10,756 nt of DNA from Candidatus Gastranaerophilales bacterium. Lineage in GTDB: Bacteria > Cyanobacteriota > Vampirovibrionia > Gastranaerophilales > Gastranaerophilaceae. Position numbers and translations under genes: made by a program. Shown in pieces: positions 1-6,796 of this stretch (its first letter is position 1; each line of letters opens with the position of its first letter). The stretch lies in NCBI GenBank assembly GCA_947624665.1, contig CANQLK010000051.1, positions 1 through 10,756 on the forward strand, read 5' to 3'. The notes under the pieces are model-generated. The model was given only the letters and a program-made list of their open reading frames with translations, was not told the origin of the DNA and ran no database searches.

Positions 1-559
1 CCATTGAACCGTATAAGTTAGATTCACGCTGTAAATCTTCTCTTCGCTTTATGGCTTCTTCCGGGGATATTAAACCTGCATTAAAATCACCGTCTATAAC
101 CATCTGCTTCGCAGGCATGGCATCTAATGCAAATCTTGCGGCTACTTCTGCTATACGCTCGGAACCTTTTGTTATTACCATAAATTGAACTATGGTTATA
201 ATTATAAATATTACAAAACCTACAACCAGATTTCCGCCGGTTACAAAGTTCCCGAAAGCATCAATTACTTCGCCTGCTTCACCTTTCGCCAAAATCAGCC
301 TTGTCGATGCAATTGATAATACCAATCTGAACATAGTTCCTATAAGTATTATTGAAGGGAATGAAGAAAGTTCTACAGGCTTTTGTATATATAATGAAAT
401 CATTAACAGCATTATACCGAGTGTGATATTGAAGCTTATCGCAAAGTTAACAACAACGGGAGGCAGCTCGATAATTAACAGGATAATCAGCAATATTACA
501 AATATTGCAAGCATAATTTCACTTAACATTGATGGTTTTGCGCCTTGTGGTTGTGCCAT
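1..559 (-). CDS. flhA: FlhA, flagellar type III export gate protein (N-terminal part, cut by window edge)
   Basis: FlhA is the large membrane subunit of the flagellar protein export gate; it couples proton motive force to substrate export. Only the first 186 residues, of roughly 690 usual for the family, are in the window, and the C-terminal cytoplasmic domain lies off the left edge. Hydrophobic segments are visible at about residues 13-31, 34-57 and 109-130. Family motifs follow: SSFPSIILIGTMFRL (65-79), ASTRLIL (84-90), then the FHIPEP signature KGSERIAEVAARF (131-143) running into DAMPAKQM (146-153) and IDGDFNAG (155-162). The usual PGKQM reads PAKQM here. The Asp pair in IDGDFNAG matches the region of an essential Asp known in Salmonella FlhA. 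The ATG lies 5 bases after the fliH stop, with only a weak AGGA-like site before it, suggesting translational coupling. Virulence-type SctV shares these motifs, but the rod genes in the same operon make FlhA the right call. Confidence 0.95.
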   Translation of the reverse strand, partial: MAQPQGAKPSMLSEIMLAIFVILLIILLIIELPPVVVNFAISFNITLGIMLLMISLYIQKPVELSSFPSIILIGTMFRLVLSIASTRLILAKGEAGEVIDAFGNFVTGGNLVVGFVIFIIITIVQFMVITKGSERIAEVAARFALDAMPAKQMVIDGDFNAGLISPEEAIKRREDLQRESNLYGSM

Positions 560-564
560 TTATC

Positions 565-1428
565 CTAACTTTCTTCCTGTTTCTTTAATGCTTTTTCCAT
601 TATCGCCAACTGGGTTGTAACAGAAGCATCCACTATTCCGTTTGACGTTTCAACTATTACTCCTCCGTCTTTTATTTCTTTATCAGCTACTACGGATATT
701 GCTGCTTCCGTATGATTTTCCGAAAATATTTCCGATATTTTATCTTTTACGATTTCAACATCTTTCGGTAATACTTTTAATATAATTTTATTTTCCGTTT
801 TATTTATTTCTTCTAATACGCCTTTTATCATTGGAATTAAATATTCTCTATCAGCTTCAATATGTTTATTAATTATTTTTGATGCGATTTCAACTGCTAT
901 ATCCGTTATGCATTCCGAAACTTTATCAAAAACTTTATCTTTATATCCGAAAAAATCGGCAAAATTCCCTCTTAATTCTTTAATATCTTCGTTAAGTGCT
1001 TCAACACCTGCTTCATAACCTTCTTTTTTCGCATTTTCTTTAATGAGCTCGGCTTCTTTTTGAGCCCTCGAAATAATATTCCTGTCCTGAGAACGTCTGT
1101 AACCTCTTCTTCTGGAACCTTCTCTTCGTTCTTCTCTTTGTTCAAAGTGAATATCATCAATTGTCAAATTCAAATCATCAAATGTTTTTTTCTTTATTTC
1201 TTGTTTCTCTGCAGGTTTTATCGCTTCCGCTTTATTATTGTTCTTTTCTTTTTTAGCTTCCTGTTCTTCTTTTTTTTCTTTTACTTCCTGTTCTTCTTTA
1301 GCAGCCGTTTGATTTTCTTTTTGGTCATTGACGACTTGCGGCGATTTATTCCCCGATAGAATTGCTTTCTCGTTATTCTGCTGTTCTTCGGTAGTTCTTA
1401 CCGTTGTGTACTTTTTCTTAATTATCAT
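565..1428 (-). CDS. fliH: FliH, flagellar export ATPase regulator
   Basis: FliH binds the export ATPase FliI, restrains its activity and delivers it to the export gate at the base of the flagellum. The C-terminal half (about residues 118-282) carries the FliH/YscL fold signals: a helix rich in Ala, Glu and Lys (120-145) with the EGYEAG element at 136-141, and the late motif GGVIVET (255-261) followed by NGIVDAS and TTQL. At 287 residues it is longer than the roughly 235 of enteric FliH. The extra length is a disordered-looking N-terminus: a Lys/Glu/Gln/Asn-rich stretch at 36-80 and an Arg-rich patch at 98-112. There is no Trp anywhere, although N-terminal tryptophans of enteric FliH contact its partners. 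The ATG overlaps the 3' end of the upstream gene by 11 bases and has only a purine-rich leader, so coupled translation is likely. No fliI or fliJ follows; flhA does. Confidence 0.88.
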   Translation of the reverse strand: MIIKKKYTTVRTTEEQQNNEKAILSGNKSPQVVNDQKENQTAAKEEQEVKEKKEEQEAKKEKNNNKAEAIKPAEKQEIKKKTFDDLNLTIDDIHFEQREERREGSRRRGYRRSQDRNIISRAQKEAELIKENAKKEGYEAGVEALNEDIKELRGNFADFFGYKDKVFDKVSECITDIAVEIASKIINKHIEADREYLIPMIKGVLEEINKTENKIILKVLPKDVEIVKDKISEIFSENHTEAAISVVADKEIKDGGVIVETSNGIVDASVTTQLAIMEKALKKQEES

Positions 1429-2413
1429 TTATTTTTTCTTCTATTATATTTATCAAAGACTTTATTACCAAAGGAGAAAAGACTTCCAATGCCGGAAACG
1501 TTGTATCCAATATGAAATCTTTAACGGACTCCCTCTCTTTCATTGCAATATCGCTTAATATCGACGGCTTTACCGTCTTTACCAATTTATGATATTTTGT
1601 TAATATTCTTTGTGTATTTGCTGATTCTGGTATAGGAATGAATCTTTTTATTTCTTCCAACGATTTTATCAGAAGATTATGATCTATTTTGTCTTCCAAA
1701 TTAGACATTTTCATATAATTTATAACATGTCCGGCTGTTGTTTTGTCTAAGGCCGAAAGTATTTCATTCGCTTTCTCGATGGGTAAGTTCTTTAGTATAA
1801 CTGCCAATGCGGTATATTTCAATACCTTCTTCGCATTGGATGAATTCTCTTCATTATTGTTTGCTTCTTTTTGTGCATTATCAAGTCTGTTTTCTTCTAC
1901 ATTCTCAACAAAATTTTCTAAATTTGAAGCTTTTAATGCCGCATTTGCCTGCTCCGGATTAATAGTCCCCTTTTTTGCAAGCTTCTGAATTTCTTCTTCG
2001 AATACTTGTTTTACTTTCTCTTCAACAAGTGTAATTAGTTTATCCTGTGGTAATTTCTTTATACTTGCAAGTTTTGCTATATTAAATACGTTTAATGCTA
2101 TAACCTGCAAAATAGGCGCTCTGTTTGGAACGGGAATTTTTGATGTAATCATATCTATGGACTTATGAAAAGTCCATTCCGCTACTATTTGGACAATATT
2201 AGCGGCTTCAACCGCCGAAAATTTAAGATTAGGGTCATTAAATAAAGCTTCTCCGCACATTACGCAGAAGTTTTGTATAATGCCTATTATAAATTGCTTA
2301 TCTTCTTTTGTCACGGTATTTGGAACTGCCGAATTAGGCTGTTCCAATAAGTTCTTTACCTGCCCTACTATATCTGATGCGTGTGCCTTATAATTAAAAC
2401 CTTCTATAGGCAT
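1418..2413 (-). CDS. Divergent FliG-like protein in the fliG position
   Basis: This 331-residue protein sits exactly where fliG normally lies, between fliF and fliH, and has the usual FliG length. FliG joins the MS ring to the C ring and takes torque from the stator. The only recognisable FliG-like element is at about residues 200-258: TALAVILKNLPIEKANEILSAL, which resembles the FliG repeat in which prolines and 'EKA' precede a helix pair. Residues 1-165 (helical, with VAEWTFHKSIDMITSKIP at 77-94) do not look like the FliG N-terminal domain, and 170-195 is an Asn/Glu-rich linker. I cannot place the charged torque helix of the C-terminal domain; the end (295-328) is a pair of hydrophobic helices. 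It has no signal peptide or membrane segment. GGGAG lies about 8 bases before the ATG, and the gap to fliF is 12 bases. I infer a FliG homologue or replacement; an unrelated accessory protein is possible. Confidence 0.5.
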   Translation of the reverse strand: MPIEGFNYKAHASDIVGQVKNLLEQPNSAVPNTVTKEDKQFIIGIIQNFCVMCGEALFNDPNLKFSAVEAANIVQIVAEWTFHKSIDMITSKIPVPNRAPILQVIALNVFNIAKLASIKKLPQDKLITLVEEKVKQVFEEEIQKLAKKGTINPEQANAALKASNLENFVENVEENRLDNAQKEANNNEENSSNAKKVLKYTALAVILKNLPIEKANEILSALDKTTAGHVINYMKMSNLEDKIDHNLLIKSLEEIKRFIPIPESANTQRILTKYHKLVKTVKPSILSDIAMKERESVKDFILDTTFPALEVFSPLVIKSLINIIEEKINDN

Positions 2414-2425
2414 ATTGTTCTCCCG

Positions 2426-4063
2426 TTATGATTTTTCAATCCAACTTTTTAATTCTTTTAATGTTTCTTCGTTATTCGCATTTTCTATGTCCGTTGATAC
2501 TTCTTCTATTACCTCCCGTAACGATATGCTGTTGTCGGGTTTCTTTTCTATTTGTAACTGCTTTTGCTGCTCTATAAGCTCTTTCGTTAATATTGATTGC
2601 TTCTCTATCAGTTCCGCTGCCTTTAGATTAACATCCATTATCTGCTTCTCCTGCTCGCTTGTTTTCTCTTTCAATCGCTTTAATTCTTCTTCCTGCTCCG
2701 CTGATGTCAGCTTTAGCTTCTTATGTACAAAAATAAAGCCTACAACTAAACCGATAATGAGTAATACAACTGCCAGCCACCAAGGATTCCCGGATGCTTC
2801 AACTACCGGTAGCTTTACGTTTTTATCTGCTGCTAAATACGGATCTATGGCTTCCGCAAATGCAATCGATACATCATCTGCCGATACCTTCGGTGATGCT
2901 GCTCTTGCTATCAGAACTTTTAACTCATCCAACGTCATATTTGCGGGCATGGCATCGGAATTTAACGTTACTGCTACGGATATTTTTTCTATTATTCCCG
3001 TTTTATATAATTCGCTTGTATGTTTTTTGCTTACGCCGTAGGTTACTTCTTTTGCATCTCTTGAATAATTATTGTTTTGAGATGAGGTTGACGAAGAATT
3101 TTTGAGTCCGTTTGGAAGATATACGCTTACTGCATCAGAACCTTTATTTGTATCTTCGGAGTTTGCGCCTAAACCTTCATTAAATGTTTGTTCCGTCAGT
3201 GAGGTCTTTTCTTCGGGATTATATTCGATACTGTTGATTTCTTTCGGAACCTGATTTAAAGAGGTACTGACCGTTACAACATAATTCCCGTGTCCTACAA
3301 GCATATCCAATTGTGCAGCTATTTTATTCTGCATAAGAGTATCGTTTTCCTGCAATTTTGATATCTGATCATCAATGGATTTTACCATACTGTTATATAC
3401 ATTACCGTTTGAATCCGTAATGGATATATTTTCTGCTGTAAGATCCACTACGCTTCCTATTAAAAGGCTTTTTATGGATTTGATAATTGAACTGTCAAGC
3501 TTAACTCCGCTTGCAACGGTAAGCATAACAGTAGCGCTTACAGGTTTTTTATCGGCTTTAAACATTGAATTATCGGGTATTGATACTAATACGGTTGCGT
3601 TATCGATATTCGGTAACTTCCTTATTAATCTTGAAAGTTCTCCGTTTACTGCTCTTGCCAGTTTTATTCTTTTATCTTCTCTCGTTGAGGTAAAATCGTT
3701 TTTATCAAATATTTCCAATCCCACATTTTGGTCAATCAAACCGCTTTTAACCAAAATCAAAAGAGCTTCATCTCTTTGCGTATTGGTATATTTACCTGCT
3801 TCTAAGTATACAGTACCTTCTTCATCACGTTTCGCAAAAATTTTATGTCGGGCTAAAATGCTTTGAATTTCGATAGCCTTACCTGCGTTATCGGTTGTAA
3901 CTATGTTAAATTGTTCTTTTTCAATTTTATCAACCTGTTCGGCACCTTTTTTGGAACCTACCGATAAGCAAATGATAAGTATTATTATCAGCAAAAATGC
4001 AGCAGCTCCGCCTATTACAGAGTATAAAATTGTTTTATTTTCAAATAATTTCTTAAAATCCAT
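2426..4063 (-). CDS. fliF: FliF, flagellar MS-ring protein
   Basis: FliF forms the MS ring in the inner membrane, the platform for rod, switch and export gate. At 545 residues it has normal family length. A first transmembrane helix lies at about residues 12-35. The YscJ/FliF ring-building part follows: FNIVTTDNAGKAIEIQSIL near 53, then ATVLVSIPDNSMF (about 153-165), equivalent to the usual VHLVLPEPSLF element, and an LTAENISITDSNG strand (about 207-219). A low-complexity Ser/Asn segment (about 320-335) is followed by the second ring domain, with KTGIIEKISVAVTLN. The second transmembrane helix is at about 428-446. The cytoplasmic tail holds a predicted coiled coil (about 454-507) and ends ETLKELKSWIEKS, like the short C-terminal helix by which FliF holds FliG. 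That tail implies a FliG-type partner exists. An AGGG lies a few bases before the ATG, and an 89-base gap with a possible promoter precedes the gene. Confidence 0.95.
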   Translation of the reverse strand: MDFKKLFENKTILYSVIGGAAAFLLIIILIICLSVGSKKGAEQVDKIEKEQFNIVTTDNAGKAIEIQSILARHKIFAKRDEEGTVYLEAGKYTNTQRDEALLILVKSGLIDQNVGLEIFDKNDFTSTREDKRIKLARAVNGELSRLIRKLPNIDNATVLVSIPDNSMFKADKKPVSATVMLTVASGVKLDSSIIKSIKSLLIGSVVDLTAENISITDSNGNVYNSMVKSIDDQISKLQENDTLMQNKIAAQLDMLVGHGNYVVTVSTSLNQVPKEINSIEYNPEEKTSLTEQTFNEGLGANSEDTNKGSDAVSVYLPNGLKNSSSTSSQNNNYSRDAKEVTYGVSKKHTSELYKTGIIEKISVAVTLNSDAMPANMTLDELKVLIARAASPKVSADDVSIAFAEAIDPYLAADKNVKLPVVEASGNPWWLAVVLLIIGLVVGFIFVHKKLKLTSAEQEEELKRLKEKTSEQEKQIMDVNLKAAELIEKQSILTKELIEQQKQLQIEKKPDNSISLREVIEEVSTDIENANNEETLKELKSWIEKS

Positions 4064-4152
4064 ATATCCCTAATCTTATACAATATATCCGTTTACATTA
4101 TACTATTTTTTTTTATATTGGGTAACTGCTTTACACTTATTCAGACACTATT
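4064..4152 (-). promoter_or_regulatory. Candidate internal promoter between fliE and fliF
   Basis: This is the only sizeable gap (89 bases) inside the flagellar unit. Read on the minus strand it contains a perfect TATAAT at 4097-4102, with TTACCC at 4120-4125 as a weak -35 element (3 of 6 matches) at 17-base spacing. That would start a transcript near 4090, about 27 bases before the fliF ATG and with its AGGG site included. The stretch is very AT rich (a run of T on the plus strand at 4105-4113), so a chance match is possible. I see no stem-loop here that would end transcription. Confidence 0.3.
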
Positions 4153-4494
4153 TTATATTGAGATATTCATAACCGTAGAATAAGCACTAACCACTTTTGA
4201 AGTTACTTGTGCCGCAAGGCTTATACCTAATTCGGCTTTAGCTACGGCTGTCATTACATCGTGAATATCGACGTCTTGATTTCCCATCATTTGTTGATTT
4301 AACAATTCGTCAGGCTTTTGAACTTCGTTATTTATGTTGCTTATCATGCCTGAAAGAACATTTTTAAAACTGGTTTCGGCTTTTGAGTCAATATTGCTTA
4401 TACCAAAACCCTTTTGTGAAAATTCATCTATGGGCATTTTTGATGATAAGTCAGAGAAAATGTTAATATTAGGAGTAATTTTGTTTTCTATCAT
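4153..4494 (-). CDS. fliE: FliE, MS ring-rod junction protein
   Basis: FliE is the first rod-side protein exported and connects the MS ring to the FlgB/FlgC rod. The 113 residues match the family (usually 100-115). The C-terminal half carries the hallmark pattern: DIHDVMTAVAKAELGISLA (about 76-94) followed by VTSKVVSAYSTVMNISI, aligned with the usual 'vrnKlveAYqeIm.M.i' ending. The first half has SFKNVLSGMISNINNEV (about 42-58), where the family has 'F...L...i..vN'. A strong GGAAAGG site at 4503-4509 lies 8 bases before the ATG and fixes this start. The gene begins 17 bases after the transglycosylase stop, so the two are surely co-transcribed. In many bacteria fliE directly follows flgC; here a muramidase gene is placed between them. 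Confidence 0.95.
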   Translation of the reverse strand: MIENKITPNINIFSDLSSKMPIDEFSQKGFGISNIDSKAETSFKNVLSGMISNINNEVQKPDELLNQQMMGNQDVDIHDVMTAVAKAELGISLAAQVTSKVVSAYSTVMNISI

Positions 4495-4511
4495 AAATCA
4501 AGCCTTTCCGA

Positions 4512-5237
4512 TTATAAGTAATTTGCCAAAATATTTCGAACATAATTTTTTGTTTCTTTAAAGGGCGGAACTCCATTGTACTTGTCAACATTACCTGGGC
4601 CTGCATTATATGCAGCTAATGCCAGTACAACATTTCCGTTATATCTGTCAAGCATGCTCTTTAAGTATCTTACTCCGCCGTCAACATTTTGTACCGGATT
4701 ATAAGGGTCAGTAACTCCCAATGATTTAGCGGTTGAAGGCATCAATTGCATTAGACCTTGCGCACCTGCAGAGGATTTTGCTTTCGGATTAAATCCGGAT
4801 TCTTGTTTTATTAATGCATTTACAAGTTTTTCATCTATTCCGTGTTTTTTTGAAATTTTTGAAATTAAATCTTTAATTTGACTTCTGTCGGCAATTCTTG
4901 AAACAGGTATATCGGGCAGAGAGTTTATTATTGTTTCTTCAAAAAAATTATCCGGTTCGTTAGTTTCCGTAACAGAATTTAACAGTTCCGCACTTACTTT
5001 TCTTGCGGTTAAATCTCCAAACTTAATCGGATTTGATGAAGGTTTGTTTACGTTAAATTTGGTATGAACGTTTAATGATGATTTCATAACATCTTCGAAT
5101 GTCTTTAATTCAACTCCTTCATCTGGTTCTTGAATTTTGTTTTGAGCCTGAACATAATTACTTATTTGCTGCGCTCTTTGAATAGCAGCGGCTTGCCCTG
5201 ATGAATTTAATAAATTTTGAATCATACCCGTAAACAT
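4512..5237 (-). CDS. SLT-family lytic transglycosylase within the flagellar rod operon
   Basis: This enzyme should cleave the glycan backbone of peptidoglycan, making a gap for the rod. The C-terminal domain (about residues 122-241) is a clear Slt70-type catalytic domain: ISKKHGIDEKLVNALIKQES with the expected catalytic Glu at 146, then GAQGLMQLMPSTAKSLG (158-174), NVDGGVRYLKSMLDRY (184-199), and ALAAYNAGPGNVDKY (206-220) followed by KETKNYVRNI. Residues 1-115 are polar, without similarity I recognise. There is no Sec signal peptide or membrane helix: the start MFTGMIQNLLNSSGQAAAIQ is only mildly amphipathic. Since the target is outside the cytoplasm, I infer export through the flagellar type III route, as for rod proteins and FlgJ. 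It lies between flgC (22 bases upstream) and fliE (17 bases downstream). The first ATG was chosen; an AAGGG about 10 bases upstream supports it weakly, and an in-frame Met at codon 5 is an alternative start. Confidence 0.88.
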   Translation of the reverse strand: MFTGMIQNLLNSSGQAAAIQRAQQISNYVQAQNKIQEPDEGVELKTFEDVMKSSLNVHTKFNVNKPSSNPIKFGDLTARKVSAELLNSVTETNEPDNFFEETIINSLPDIPVSRIADRSQIKDLISKISKKHGIDEKLVNALIKQESGFNPKAKSSAGAQGLMQLMPSTAKSLGVTDPYNPVQNVDGGVRYLKSMLDRYNGNVVLALAAYNAGPGNVDKYNGVPPFKETKNYVRNILANYL

Positions 5238-5259
5238 TACACACTACCCTTTTTTATAA

Positions 5260-5703
5260 CTAACTACCTATAGTTGCCGCTCTGTCTGCCATTGATTTTG
5301 TCATTGTTAATATTGCAAGACTTGCTTCATAAGCTCTTTGCGCCATAATTGCATCTGATATTTCGACTAAAGGATCAACATTAGACATTCTTACATATCC
5401 GTTTTCATCCGCATCAGGGTGTCCGGGTTTGTATATTTTATCGCCAAGTGTAGGGTCTTCTACAATTCCTGCCATAGCTACGCTTCCCGAAGCGTATGGA
5501 AGTGCGCCCGAACCAAATGTACTTTCTTTCATTTGATTCATTACGCTTATAAAAGAAGTTCTGTCCGTTGATACTACAAGCGGAATTTTTCTTACATAAT
5601 TCGGCGTGTCTATATTTGCGATATTTTTTGAATTAATATCCAACCTCGCACCGTGTACTTTTAGGCCGTCACAGCCGATATTCATTGCGCTTAATATACC
5701 CAT
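5260..5703 (-). CDS. flgC: FlgC, proximal rod protein
   Basis: FlgC builds the proximal rod of the flagellar basal body and is exported by the flagellar type III apparatus, so no signal peptide is expected and none is seen. The 147 residues match the family. The N-terminal rod motif reads SKNIANIDTPNYVRK (about 25-39). The C-terminal half has the very conserved run YKPGHPDADENGYVRMSNVD (about 91-110), followed by PLVEISDAIMAQRAYEASLA and a final TMTKSMADRAATIGS, the helix that packs into the rod. Its ATG shares one base with the flgB stop (TAATG at 5701-5705), so translation is coupled. Codon use and composition match the neighbouring genes. Confidence 0.97.
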   Translation of the reverse strand: MGILSAMNIGCDGLKVHGARLDINSKNIANIDTPNYVRKIPLVVSTDRTSFISVMNQMKESTFGSGALPYASGSVAMAGIVEDPTLGDKIYKPGHPDADENGYVRMSNVDPLVEISDAIMAQRAYEASLAILTMTKSMADRAATIGS

Positions 5704-6056
5704 TATCCGTTACCCATATTTATAACTGTTTTCATTTCATTAATCAAAGAGGTCATTCTTCGTGCCGCTACCGTAAATAACAGTGAATTTTTTTGCATTT
5801 CCGATAATTCTTCGGCGGGATTAACTTTTTTATTCTCCGTTGATTCAAACATAACGGGCGAAGGCCCCATTTTTGCTGCCAAAGCAGTTTCCAAAGGATT
5901 TGAAGTTCCGCCTAAATATTGAGAGAAAGATATATCTTTCCTTCTGTAATTAGGTGTGTCCATATTCGCAAGGTTGCACGAAAGTGCTTTTTGTCTTTCA
6001 CCTATTAAATCCAAAGCATATAATGTACTGTCAAACGGATTGTTTCTTATTATCAT
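5703..6056 (-). CDS. flgB: FlgB, proximal rod protein
   Basis: FlgB is a proximal rod subunit assembled next to FliE and FlgC. The 117 residues are slightly short for the family (usually 120-140). The N-terminal motif SCNLANMDTPNYRRKDISF (about 26-44) is the family signature, and the C-terminal helix NSLLFTVAARRMTSLINEMKT (about 90-110) corresponds to the usual 'm.yq.a.ell.r.f..lk.a' ending. The central region is brief, with no insert domain. AAGG sits about 8 bases before the ATG. The gene starts 12 bases after the flgG-like stop and overlaps flgC by one base. Confidence 0.95.
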   Translation of the reverse strand: MIIRNNPFDSTLYALDLIGERQKALSCNLANMDTPNYRRKDISFSQYLGGTSNPLETALAAKMGPSPVMFESTENKKVNPAEELSEMQKNSLLFTVAARRMTSLINEMKTVINMGNG

Positions 6057-6068
6057 TTATCTGCCTTC

Positions 6069-6782
6069 TTATTGATTCATTTGTAATGTCTTTGAATACA
6101 TATCATTGATGGTTTGCATTACCTTAAAGCTTGCGAGCATTGAAGCATTAAGCCTTAATATTGAGTTAACTTCATTAAGTATATCTACGTTTGTAACTTC
6201 CAAATTTCCCTGTCTGAATCTGGTATGATTTTTAATTAAAACCGGTTCCCCGGATTCTGCGGTAAGATAATATTTGTTATTATCACCTTTTTTTAACCCT
6301 TCGGGATTTAGGAAGTTAACCAAAGGAATGTTTCCTAAAAGTTCTCTTTGAGTTCCGTCATTAGAATAAATTTCAACATCTCCGTTGTCTTTTATTGCTA
6401 TGTTATCATAATTAACAGGAACTTGAATTCCGTCACCGACCAAGTATCCGTCATTTGTTATTATGTATCCGTCTTTGTCAACTTTGAAGGAACCTTCTCT
6501 TGTATAACTTACATCACCCGTAGGAGAAGTTACGGGAATAAATCCTGCTCCGTCTATTGCTACATCAAAATCACGTTCTGTCCTTTGAATTGAACCTTGC
6601 GAGAAATCAGTTCTTTCAACACCGCTTAAATATCCCGTTTCGCTCAACATTTGTTCGAAACGGACATTCTTGTATCCGTTTGTATTATAATTTGAAACGT
6701 TTGTGGATATATAACCCATTTTTTCAAATTGTAATTCTGCGTTTATTACACCTCTGTTAATTATTCCGTGCAGTGTTGTCAT
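6069..6782 (-). CDS. flgG: Flagellar hook-basal body rod protein, FlgG-like
   Basis: This belongs to the FlgE/F/G rod-hook family, probably the distal rod protein FlgG. Features in order: N-terminal rod motif STNVSNYNTNGYKNVRFEQM (about 26-45; usual form 'NNlANvnTtGFK'); QGSIQRTERDFDVAIDGAGF (about 62-81), the family's 'G....T.npLDvAI.G.GFF' element; YTREGSFKVDKDGYIITNDG (about 92-111); and, after a beta-rich middle, FRQGNLEVTNVDILNEVNSI (about 189-208) with a C-terminal helix to residue 237. It is somewhat shorter than typical FlgG (about 260). The usual 'qRaYE' segment of the last helix is replaced by LNASMLASFKVMQTI. FlgF and FlgG are hard to tell apart; I chose FlgG here because of 'RQGNLEVTNVD', which matches FlgG well, and because it is second in the pair. 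AAAGG lies 7 bases before the ATG. Confidence 0.82.
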   Translation of the reverse strand: MTTLHGIINRGVINAELQFEKMGYISTNVSNYNTNGYKNVRFEQMLSETGYLSGVERTDFSQGSIQRTERDFDVAIDGAGFIPVTSPTGDVSYTREGSFKVDKDGYIITNDGYLVGDGIQVPVNYDNIAIKDNGDVEIYSNDGTQRELLGNIPLVNFLNPEGLKKGDNNKYYLTAESGEPVLIKNHTRFRQGNLEVTNVDILNEVNSILRLNASMLASFKVMQTINDMYSKTLQMNQ

Positions 6783-6796
6783 TTATTACCTTTCAT

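Noticed and set aside
192..620. 142-codon plus-strand open frame at the left edge
   Set aside because: It is antisense to the clear FlhA coding sequence, has no ribosome binding site and its translation resembles no family.
1230..1320. Repeated CTTCTT/TTTCTT pattern that looks like a microsatellite
   Set aside because: It follows from Lys and Glu codons of FliH read on the other strand; the units are irregular and lie in frame.
1060..1359. Phe-rich plus-strand frame with apparent membrane character
   Set aside because: Its poly-Phe/Leu translation is the complement of the Lys/Glu-rich fliH N-terminus, not a real membrane protein.
2415..3041. 208-codon plus-strand frame, Ser/Phe rich
   Set aside because: It is a shadow of fliF on the opposite strand, with no start signal or recognisable domain.
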